DNA of 64,000 nucleotides from Wuchereria bancrofti (taxonomy: Eukaryota; Nematoda; Chromadorea; Rhabditida; Onchocercidae). Both the position numbers and the translations under genes were made by a program. The stretch covers positions 5,440,399 through 5,504,398 of the forward strand of contig SSBO01000001.1 of the NCBI GenBank assembly GCA_005281725.1. Direction: 5' to 3'. The notes under the pieces were generated by a model, which saw nothing but the letters and a program-made list of their open reading frames with translations, did no database searches and was not told where the DNA came from. Position 1 is the stretch's first letter. Every line of letters begins with the position of its first letter. Positions 26,658 to 37,410 of this stretch are shown one piece after another.

Positions 26658-27141
26658 TTTTATTACAATATATATATATATATATGTACTATACTATAAA
26701 TTCTTTTTTGCTATATATATATATATATATATGTATGTCGTTAAAGACGAAAAACAAAGGCAATAAAATTAACTGATAAAACGGATAATCCTTTGTTACA
26801 AAACAATGTAGCTGGAAAGCGAGGAGAATCAGTAAATGAAAATCTCTTTGTCCATAAATTAACCTCGCTTGATACACATTATATTGTTTGTATAAGATAT
26901 GTGGGAATTAAATGCATGTAATAGACTATTGTAGCAAAGATAAACAAATCTCCTTTCTTCTCAAATTCACATTTATGATTTTTAGTCTTAATTAATTCTA
27001 ACATCATCGCTTAATTACAATTAATCATTTTTTACAATTGTCCATATTTATAGGGTGGTTTGGGTTTTAGCTCTTTCATAATGTTTAGCTCTTTTATAAC
27101 TGTGTAGCATCCGTGCGTTGATTTGTTTTATGTTAAATAAA

Positions 27142-27163
27142 GGTTTAATTACCTAAATTTGAG
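27142..27163 (+). ncRNA. SL1 spliced-leader-like sequence
   Basis: The 22-mer begins GGTTTAATTACCTAAATTTG and ends AG. It matches the nematode SL1 leader at 20 of 22 positions (T for C at 13, A for G at 16) and is followed at once by GT, as the splice donor is in an SL RNA gene. The TACC/GGTA stem that folds around the leader is preserved. No clear Sm-binding site (AATTTTTGG type) is visible within the next ~100 nt, so it may be a relic rather than an active SL RNA. It lies on the strand opposite to rRNA transcription. A 5'-truncated second copy follows the gap at 27469-27486. Confidence 0.5.
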
Positions 27164-27401
27164 GTAGCTTACGATAAAGTATCAAATTTAAAATTTCGCA
27201 TCAAATTTAAAATTTCCCGACAATATTTATACTATAAATTATTTTTTATTGCAATGTATGTATATACATATATATACTATAAATTATTTCTTATACATGT
27301 ATATAATTTAATTTATAGTATATATATACAAATTAAAAAAAAACAAATCGTCCAATACATATAATTTAATTTATAGTATATATATACAAATTAAAAAAAA
27401 A

Positions 27402-27468
27402 NNNNNNNNNNNNNNNNNNNNNNNNNNNNNNNNNNNNNNNNNNNNNNNNNNNNNNNNNNNNNNNNNNN
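27402..27468. other. Assembly gap (67 N)
   Basis: Run of N inside the rDNA spacer. The sequence resuming at 27469 repeats what begins at 27146, so the gap sits between tandem spacer copies and its real size is unknown. Confidence 0.99.
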
Positions 27469-27667
27469 TAATTACCTAAATTTGAGGTAGCTTACGATAA
27501 AGTATCAAATTTAAAATTTCGCATCAAATTTAAAATTTCCCGACAATATTTATACTATAAATTATTTTTTATTGCAATGTATGTATATACATATATATAC
27601 TATAAATTATTTCTTATACATGTATATAATTTAATTTATAGTATATATATACAAATTAAAAAAAAAA
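27469..27667. repeat. Second copy of rDNA spacer end
   Basis: Duplicate of about 27146-27345, including the 3' 18 nt of the SL1-like element and the AT-rich modules, leading into the second 28S copy. Confidence 0.9.
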
Positions 27668-28088
27668 CAAATCGTCCAATCAAAGGATAAGTCTCAACAG
27701 ATCGCAGTATGGAGGCTGCTCTACTGCTTACAACACCTTGACCAGTAATCAAGTCGTCTGCAAGTGATCTTGCGCCCCGACATTGTACCAGAGTAATCCG
27801 GTTTTGGCAACCATTTAACCATTCGATTAAATAGCAAAGCCATATAATGGGGCATTAGCTGTAATAGTGGACATATTATGACCACAATTACATAATAGTG
27901 CCTCCCGACACCGGGGAGCAAATTTATCGTTGCATTGTCTAGGTGGGATTCTGACTTAGAGGCGTTCAGTCATAATCCCTCAGATGGTAGCTTCGCACCA
28001 TTGGCCGATCGGCCAAGCACATGAACCAAATGTCTGAACCTGCGGTTCCTCTCGTACTGAGCAGGATTACTATCGCAACAACATATCA

Positions 28089-28143
<55 letters not shown>

Positions 28144-28185
28144 ATTGGTGGGTGAACAATCCAACGCTTGGCGAATTCTGCTTCG

Positions 28186-28223
<38 letters not shown>

Positions 28224-28246
28224 AACGTCGCTATGAACGCTTGGCT

Positions 28247-28294
<48 letters not shown>

Positions 28295-28687
28295 GAAACC
28301 TTCTAAAAAATTCAAAAGGATCGATAGGCCACGCTTTCGCGGTCTGTATTCGTACTGGAAATCAAGATCAAGCGAGCTTTTGCCCTTTTACTCTACGAGA
28401 GGTTTCCGTCCTCTCTGAGCTAGCCTTAGGACACCTGCGTTACGTTTTGACAGATGTACCGCCCCAGTCAAACTCCCCGCCTGACACTGTCTTCGGTGCG
28501 AGTCGTTAAATCACCGAGTGGTTTAACTTAAATCAAAAATTTCGAAACACATATAATGCTTCAATTCTCGTTTTACCGAATAAGTAAAGAATCGATGAAA
28601 GTAGTGGTATTTCACTGTTGGTATTTGTATGATAAATACAAAAAAACCTCCCACTTATGCTACACCTCTCATGACTCTTCACAGAGT

Positions 28688-28727
<40 letters not shown>

Positions 28728-28734
28728 GTGTTTG

Positions 28735-28784
<50 letters not shown>

Positions 28785-28785
28785 T

Positions 28786-28817
<32 letters not shown>

Positions 28818-28818
28818 G

Positions 28819-28886
<68 letters not shown>

Positions 28887-29953
28887 GTTGAATTTCTTCA
28901 CTTTTACATTCAGAGCACTGGGCAGAAATCAGAGACAGTCAACGCCCGCAAGGGCCATCTGTCTCCTCTGTTTTAATTAGACAGTCGGATTCCCCGAGTC
29001 CGTGCCAGTTCTAAGTTGACTGTTTAACGCCGGCCGAAATATCAAATAAAACATTTACTTTTCAAAAAAAAAAAAAAGTAAATGTTGATATGCAGCTATA
29101 ACGGTCCATAAGACAGTTCGAACACTAGCCGAGTTTCATCAAAATGAAGGCATTTTAATGTTTTCATTTTAATGTTACACTGCATGGATCAAACCGTACT
29201 CACTTCACATTACAGCCCGACCGGCCCAGTCCTTAGAGCCAATCCTTATCCCGAAGTTACGGATCTAATTTGCCGACTTCCCTTACCTACATTATTCTAT
29301 CGACTAGAGGCTGTTCACCTTGGAGACCTGCTGCGGATATGGGTACGATCTGGCACGAAATTCAAATAGCTTCCCTCGGATTTTCATGGATCGAACAAAG
29401 CGCACGAGACACCACAGGAACCGTGGCGCTTTACGGAAACAACATCCCTATCTCCGGCTGAACCGATTCCAGGGAGTCCGTTCCTTAACCAGAAAAGAGA
29501 ACTCTGGCTCGGGCTTTCCTCAATGTTTCCGAGTTCATTTGCGTTACCGCGCTAAATTCTCACGATGAGTATTTATCTCCGTGTCCAGGTACGGGAATAT
29601 TAACCCGTTTCCCTTTCGATTTATCAGATGGATTACATCTCCATTCCTCTATTTTATTCAAAAAAACGGCATTAGCCAATATCTTAGGATCGACTGACCC
29701 ACATTCAACTGCTGTTCACGTGGAACCCTTCTCCACTTCAGTCTTCAAGGATCTCACTTGAATATTTGCTACTACCACCAAGATCTGCACCAATGGAAGC
29801 TTCAACCGGGCCTACGCCCAAAGTCTTCAACGCTAACCATTGCGACCCTCTTACTCGTTGCGGCCAGGTTTCACAAAATAAAACACAAGCCATGCAACGG
29901 TTGAGTATAAGTCTCCCGCTCAAGCGCCATCCATTTTCAGGGCTAGTTGATTT

Positions 29954-29984
<31 letters not shown>

Positions 29985-30477
29985 TTTCCAACTTCCATGG
30001 CCACCGTCCTGCTGTCTATATCAACCAACGCCTTTCATGGGGTCTCATGAGCGGAAAGTTTGGCACTTTAACTCAACGTTTGGTTCATCCCACAGCGCCA
30101 GTTCTGCTTACCAAAAATGGCCCACTTGGAGCACACATTCAATGTCTACGCTTCATAAAAATTTTTTAAGCAAGCGAGACGTCATACTCATTGAAAGTTT
30201 GAGAATAGGTTGAAGACGTTTCGTCCCACAATTCCTCTAATCATTCGCTTTACCGAATATAACTGCTTTATTTAACGTACTCCAGCTATCCTGAGGGAAA
30301 CTTCAGAGGGAACCAGCTACTAGATAGTTCGATTAGTCTTTCGCCCCTATACCAAAGTCAGACGATCGATTTGCACGTCAGAATCGCTTCGGACCTTCAC
30401 CAGAGTTTCCTCTGGCTTCATCCTGCTCAGGTATAGTTCACCATCTTTCGGGTCTCAGCATATACGCTCTACCTCCG
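27668..30477 (-). pseudogene. Truncated 28S rRNA, second copy (3' part only)
   Basis: Matches 19390-22199 at a constant offset of 8278 with almost no differences (one noted: C at 22177 is T here). It lacks the 28S 5' portion: at 30475-30477 the sequence switches to 18S. About 2.8 kb of the unit (28S 5' end, ITS2, 5.8S, ITS1, 18S 3' end) is missing between the joined points. Confidence 0.9.
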
Positions 30478-30779
30478 AAAAACTTTCGTTTCCGGGAAGC
30501 TGCCCGTCAAGGCGTATTTACCGCCGACGGAACGCTAGTTGGTATCGTTTACGGTCAGAACTAGGGCGGTATCTGATCGCCTTCGAACCTCTGACTTTCG
30601 TTCTTGATTAATGAAGACATTCTTGGCAAATGCTTTCGCAGTCGTACGTCTCGCTACGGTCCAAGAATTTCACCTCTCACGCAGCGATACGAATGCCCCC
30701 ATCCGTCCCTCTTAACCATCATCTCAGATCAGCAAACCAAACAAAAAAGAACCGATCCTATTTCATTATTCTATGCATG
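30475..30779 (-). pseudogene. Internal 18S rRNA fragment fused to 28S
   Basis: Corresponds to about 25007-25310 of the complete 18S. The first ~215 nt are essentially identical, then substitutions and small indels build up (from about 30698) until similarity ends near 30779, where unique DNA starts. A CCG triplet is shared by both parents at the junction. It cannot make a functional 18S rRNA. Confidence 0.9.
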
Positions 30780-31460
30780 GTTATATACGTTAACACATAT
30801 GTATAATGTAACACAAAAATTGTCAGTAAGAACACATACAACACACACAAGTGCACATACCTATATAACGCAAGAAATCTTGATTGTTTTAACTGATATT
30901 GATACGATCATGTGAACTTGTTTTTATCGCTCGAGTAAATTATGATTTATGAAGCATGAATGAGTAATTCGAAAACTGTCGCAAAAGAACCACAAAGTTA
31001 TCACACCGCAGAAAAATTATGTACATTACTATTCTGTATGACAAAGTCATGGGACAAATGGTATCACAACATGCAAGAATTTTCAAATATCGATACCCTA
31101 CACATTAAATATCAACCAAGGAGCACATACAGATAATTCACACCGGGTTTAATAATTAAGAGTAAATTAGTTTTAATATATGTAAACCTTTTAACTTAAT
31201 AGAAATCTAAAAATGGTTGATTATGCAAATGAAATCTCAGTAGAGAGAAGCTGGATAACAAATTATAATGCACAGAATATTCTTCGTTATTGACTAAATT
31301 AAAGTTTTAGGTCCATATGTTGCTGCACTTAACTGCATATTTAGAACTGTGATCAGTCGGATTCAAGATGGAGTAGATATGTCGCACAAACAATAAGTGA
31401 CCAAGCTAAAAGAAAGTAGTTTCGGTACTCGTTAAATAGAAGTGCAGGCAGCAACAATTC
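30780..31460. other. Unique flank right of rDNA
   Basis: AT-rich with a short CA-rich patch (30830-30860). No gene seen; contains the 3' UTR side of the cation transporter. Confidence 0.5.
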
Positions 31461-34400
31461 TTACACAACTTTATGTTCATCAGCAGGTAGATGGTCATAC
31501 TCGTAGTCACAGTGGACGAAAGCTCTCTCTACTTCCGCCAAACTTTCGATACTTGTCTGCAGTGCTTCGCTAATATCATGTGACTCGCGAAGTGTCATGT
31601 CTGGATTCATCACAATGTGAACTTCCACTAGAAAACGTGTGCCAAAATGGTATACGTAAACAGTATCGATATAATCTATTCGCTTGTCGTGCTCGACACA
31701 CACCTGTAAATTTATAACCTCAAATTATATTTCACTTACTCACAGAAGCAATGGCTTAACAGATTGACTGATTAAAATGATTAACCGACGGTAGGTTAGC
31801 TTCCTTTAGCTATCATGTCATTAATTTATTCACAATTGTTCGGTGAAGCAACCAATGCATAGCACACGGAATATCTTTAATAGCAATTAACCAAAAATTG
31901 TACTTACTAAGCATAGCGATGAAGTAATTAAGAGAAAACAAACAACCTTCACTATACGATTAATGAACTCTGGTTTGGCCGACTTGCCAGAAAGCATCGC
32001 TAAGTGCTCTTTTCCTGTGAAAAACCATGTAATAGCAATATATATGGACACAACAATAGCACCAATTGGATCAAAATACACCCAGTAATTAGATGCAATC
32101 CAAGCACATAGCTGCAAAAAATTGTTTATTATAACTGAATTCAGGAAGTCTTCGTAAGCAAACAGGAAGCAATGAAAATAGCAACCATATAACTTATAAT
32201 TCTTCAAAAAAATAAGTACAGGATAGTATGAAATTTGAACAAACTAACTGCTGAAAACTCACTATAGCGACTGTATTGGATATACAGTCATTCCAGTGAT
32301 CCTGCGCCAGCACTGCTACTGAAGAGTTATAATCAAATCTAAAAAGAGTTAGACAAACCATCTGTTTCCACAATACCTTAACACTAATGGAAAAGTTAAT
32401 AGGATTATCCAGTTACAGACTGCAATGTATATCACAAAAGAAGCATAACTAACTGTATACTAAACACGGCCGTGAGTGAATTTAATATCAATTATCATAA
32501 TCTCTACTCCACTAAGTCCACATGAAACTTCAAAATAAGTGTACTAACTTTTTACACAAAAGCATGAGAGCGAATTTGATGAATATAATAGCAACCATAA
32601 TAAATAACGAAACAATATCCACTCTTGGATCAACCGTATCATTGACAACTGATTCTAATGACTGCACGACCATTTGCACTGACGCCACCCCCATTATAAC
32701 ACTTACAATTATCTACAAATGTCTTCTATTAAAAGTTTCAAACTGTGGATAGAAATATGGTAGGTAATTAACCTTTAATAAGAGCAGTAAAACTGGAGTG
32801 CAGCGTTGATAAACTGAGAAACTTTTTTTTTAAAAAAATGATGTGGTGACAAAAAGAAATAATGAGGTGTGTGAAAAACTAACCAAAGCGATAGGTTCCA
32901 AACGTGTCCTTCCCCTGGGGTACATGTATGGATCTCGTTTTCTAATAGCACGAGCCGTTAACCAAATCACTAAACCCGAAGTAATATCGACAGCTGAATC
33001 AACTAACGAAGAAATTATTGATAATGAACCGGAGAGATATGCTGCTGCAGTCTGCAATAACTGCCAGTAGATGCAATTAAAAGGTGATTATCCAACAGTA
33101 GAAAAAGTGGATACATAGCAAATCACCATGAGAACTGACAAGAATGTTAATAAGTAGTAATATTATGAGTCAAATAACAACCTTAGCCACGGCTAACGAA
33201 ACATTAACAATAAGAGTAGTCATGGCCAACCATCGCGCCGCCTTGTCCGCCGATTTATTCCTTGAAGGTTTTATTCTAAAAAATCCAAGAAAAAAAAATG
33301 AGATGTTGAAAGAACAAAATGAAAGAAATTTTTGAAACAATTTTATTAATATACTTCTTTTTCTTTACTCTCACTGCAGGTGTGTTATGTTTACTGTTTG
33401 TTGAAGCGCTCTTCAAGAATGCTTTTTCTGAATTGGAATTTCCCTCAAGTAACATCATTTTGGATTCCATGTAATCTTCAACACTCTGTTCCGAACTATG
33501 TCCTTTTTCTCTCTGTCGCCGGTGTTCCTGAAGAAAAGAACGATAAAATGCAAGGAAGGAGACAATTCTACAAAAACCTATTGGCTTCGAGGATGTGACA
33601 TGTCGAATGCTTTGCTGCACGAAGTTGCATTAACGATAACAAAAATTCAGGACTAGTTAATTAACTAGTAAATGAGAAAATTAATTGCAATGACGTGTCA
33701 TGCAGTGACCTACTAGCCGAAAATATCCCAAATACGGATGGTAAAAAAAATTAATAAATGTTAAAAAATGAACTTTAATAGCAGTGCTATCTTTCTTGAA
33801 ATTCTCCACAAGATCCGACTGTTTTCGATAAAATTTGCTCACTCGTTTTGGATTCCTATCCAATAAAAGCGATGGATGGGAAAACATGATCCCGATGGAA
33901 GACGCACTGTAACTGTTGTGGGGAAGAGTAGTCTTTTTATCAAGTAACTGCTCCGTTGTTATATGACCTGTACTAGGACAAAATCTGAAATAAACACGAC
34001 CAAAGAAAATAAAGAAAAAACCAAGTACATGGAAACACGTTTTATTGACTTATTACACGGTATTCTTAAATTCAAACTTGTCATATTTGCTACTTTATTT
34101 TAAACTTCAGACATTTATCACAATTAGCACCGAAAATAAATTCAAATTTCACTGCTACCATTATCAGATACACTTTGCACTCTTTATACTTCATCTCAGA
34201 GTTAATTTTCAAAAAAAAATAGTGCAGAACCACGCAAGTGGTCCCTTAATAAAACATCGCATGGGTTTCTATGTTCACACATCGTAATGTTTGCAGTTCT
34301 TCATAGTCTTATCATAGTTAGCTACAGCCAGAAAAAAATGTAGCATTTGCTGCACTGCAAACTGATAAGGTATAGGTTAAGATCTAATTTCAGATCAAAA

Positions 34401-35053
34401 CCCTATCTAAAATAAATTGTGTCTGAACTGTTAAAAAGTTCCCTATCTAATTTTTGAAATTTCCATATGAAATGGTAATACATGTGACCAAATAATATAT
34501 ACACAAGTAATTTTGTAAAAATGTTTGCATGTGATTAATTTATGCATTCTCTATACTTCGCTTATTGCTCTTACATTCCCTGACAGTTCACTGAAAATTG
34601 CTATCTTCTTACAGAACGAATGTGAAAGAGAACTTTGCAAAGCAAAATGATAGCTTTGCAGATTTCCATTTACTCATTTAAAAAAAAAGTCTGCCTTTTC
34701 AGTCACATTGAGAAGACAGGATGAATATGTATGTCGAAAGTCTTACCTTGAAAGATGTAAACATTATTGTTCTTTTATTTTATCCTAATCTCATGCCTTA
34801 CATAAAATTTTTCAGAAAATGAATGGCACTACATGTAGTTATCTCTAATGGCTAGCTCATACAGAAACAAATTGTAAAAATAGTAGCTAACTTACGCAAT
34901 TTCGTCATCTTCACTCGTTTCGGTCTCTTCGTTATTATTGGAATGAGGAAGTTTAAATCTCACCGGTCTATTCACCTCTTTCAAACCATCTAAAGCCGTA
35001 GTACCATTCACTTTAGGCACTCGTAACTCCTTACTTGACCCACCACCTGCCAT
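31461..35053 (-). CDS. Cation diffusion facilitator (CDF/SLC30-type, DxxxD subgroup)
   Basis: Nine exons read right to left: 34896-35053, 33774-33984, 33454-33527, 33182-33275, 32884-33060, 32549-32712, 32263-32338, 31947-32111, 31461-31703; about 453 residues. A ~150-residue polar N-terminal domain contains KFYRKQSDLVENFK, as in the MTP-type CDF group. The membrane domain follows (LAMTTLIVNVSLAVAK, SGSLSIISSLVD), with metal-site motifs DSAVD in TM2 and DHWND in TM5, then a C-terminal cytoplasmic domain (VYVYHFGTRFLVEVHIVM). CDFs export divalent metals into organelles or out of the cell by proton antiport. DxxxD in place of HxxxD is typical of the Mn-related subgroup, so Mn2+ is the likely substrate (inference). 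TTTCAG four bases before the ATG suggests SL trans-splicing. The donor of exon 3 (33454) is chosen by frame and is weak. Confidence 0.9.
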
Positions 35054-35060
35054 TCCTCTG
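35054..35060 (-). promoter_or_regulatory. SL trans-splice acceptor of the CDF gene
   Basis: On the - strand ATATTTCAG|AGGA precedes ATG. No upstream coding exon fits, so a 4-nt leader plus SL is likely; this also favours the ATG at 35053 over the one at 35077. Confidence 0.6.
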
Positions 35061-37410
35061 AAATATCTTCCTTTCATTTACAAGAAGCAGATATTACATT
35101 TTACTCAAATAATCCGTGTTACACTATTTTCCATCTCGCAAATACTGAAAATCTATTAAGACATTCCACCAAAATTTCTTTTTTTACACTACTTTTGCAA
35201 TTCGAGTATTAACCTAATAGCCAAGAAAAAGACAACCGGAATAAGCGAGGGATGTATGCAAATTCGTGGGAATGTAGTTATTCAAGCGTGCGATATTTCC
35301 GGAGGTGCCAAAAGATACAAATTCTGAGAGATGAGTCTAGATATTGCCATGGATTTTTCGTTTCATTCCTGCTCTAATTACATGAACATAACGTAATGGA
35401 ATGAGGAACTAATAACTGACTGTAAGTGATTAGTGGGTTAACTGCCCTCAATGTACTACACTATTTCCGCTTTCGCAGTTTTTTGACTACTGCAGTTAGT
35501 TCCTCCAACGTGTAATACCGCCAAAGTATTTGTTCATTTACTCATGAGTCCACTTCCCGTTCTCTTTTAATGCATTTTGATCATGATATCCATCCAGTCC
35601 TGTAGTGCTATTTACCATTCCTTAGAGCCTTCGTGCAGAGCAGGTCATAGACGGTCTGCACTGCTCATCTTAGTGGTGTATTCTTTATTACCGTCAAGTT
35701 AATTCTCGAGAGTCGATTAACAGCATGGATTATCTCCACTCCAGGCGATAAGTTTGCTTTAAACTCGGGTCGGCCGGACTTCAGCTTCTTTAGATGAAGG
35801 TCCAGATTGTAGGTCATCTCCACTTGTTTCCTATGACTTCACATAATTTATCCTTGTAAAATACCAACTTTTCCACCAAATAGAGGTGGTGAGTAATATT
35901 AGTGTAAAGACCGAAAGTAATGATGCAAGCAATTTATAATACCGTTGCTGATTGTAAAAGAAGACACATAAATTGATAATTACCAATTGTATATCGAAAA
36001 TGACGGGACATCGACCAATAATCAATTGAGTATTGTGATGCTATTCGTTAGTGCACCCGTAAGTTCTTTCTTTAGAGCATGCTTTGGACAGCAAGCATGT
36101 ATATTTTGCACAGATGATGTTTTCATTGCTTCGAAATTCGTTTGGGAAGTGGACTCTTTTTAAATAATTTCCACGGAGCATTACTTTCAAATAGCACGAG
36201 TTGTCACGCATTATGCAGTCACACAATCAATATTTCTATTTTCAATGACGCACCGAATATTCAACTCTTTTTTTAGATATCTTTTTGCTTGAAATATATT
36301 GACCACTGAAAAAGGGACTGTCATGGATGAAGTCATTGGGATAATAATTTCTACCCAGTATAAATGAAAATATTGTTTTTCTATAAAGAATTACTCACTA
36401 CCTCTAGTTTTGTAACGAAATGACTTAAGTCCACCATCTAACGCACTATTTATTCGCTTGTTGCATATATGTGCTTAATCTTCAATGAACACTTTTCGGG
36501 TGAAAACTTTTCGAGTACAGAAAGTTCCAATAAAAATGTATCATCGAGAGGACTTACTGAAAAGTAAATAAACAATCATAAAGAGATAAATGGCAAGGAA
36601 ATGAATCGGATATGAACCGTTAATGTCGGAAAATGAGTGGCTTTGGACTATAATTTTATTTTGTGTTCTTAAACGATTAATGAATGGAGAGACTAATTTT
36701 TACATCCAAGGCTATTTATTGATCAATAAAAATTTGAAATGTTTTCAGAACCTCCGTCACTCACAGATGCCAGCATACACACAAGTAAGCTAAGATATAA
36801 AGGGTGAATTTTGAAGAATGTACCTTGTGTTTTTACAGCGTTAATATACTTAGGTATCAATCTTATAAGCGAATAATAATTTTACAGAACCGGTCATAAT
36901 TTATCATCTGGTAATATACCACATAAAATCCGAAAAAGGCATCTTGATCAGGAGAGTTAGTTACTTGGAACAAGGGTTAAGACAGGAAAAGCTTGACTGA
37001 ATTGCGCTGGAAGCTTCGAACTTCATAATTTGATTTAATTAGTAGCAAATGCATCATAAACTCCCTATATTGCTTTGCTATTGACAAAATTCGCTTTAGT
37101 TTTTGACCTGGACCCGTTATGTGCCTGCATTATAGCATTAAATGCTTTAGCAGTACACTTAAGTCTGCTGACTTTGAAATATCCCAGTGCTATTTAGTAA
37201 TGCAGCTTTTTACTGATAAGATTATGAATGAGAGAATTATCGTAACAGGGACAGTTATGTTTATTAGTAGCAAAAGTGTTAACTGTTCACTTCATTAACT
37301 TGAATACAACAAGAAACATTGTAAATATTTTTTCCCGCACTCCAGGGTCTTCCATCACTGTTTTCTGCTCCTTTCTAATAACTACGCACTTAATGTTATC
37401 GATTCACCTT
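35060..37410. other. Intergenic region, CDF to GH18 gene
   Basis: No gene recognised on either strand; ORFs are short and AT-driven. Should contain the CDF promoter and the GH18 3' UTR. Confidence 0.5.

Larger units (their letters stand above)
26121..27401. other. rDNA intergenic spacer
   Basis: AT-rich spacer upstream of the 18S gene. It contains a 36-bp palindrome (26622-26657), TA runs (26669-26685, 26714-26732), repeated modules related to TACTATAAATTATTTTTTAT, an SL1-like sequence (27142-27163), an 18-19-bp tandem pair of ATCAAATTTAAAATTTC (27181-27217), and two copies of the sequence that normally precedes the 28S 3' end. The Pol I promoter should be here but I cannot point to it. Confidence 0.8.

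Noticed and set aside
27721..30915. The same ORFs repeated 8278 bp downstream
   Set aside because: Copies of the rRNA shadows in the second, truncated rDNA unit.
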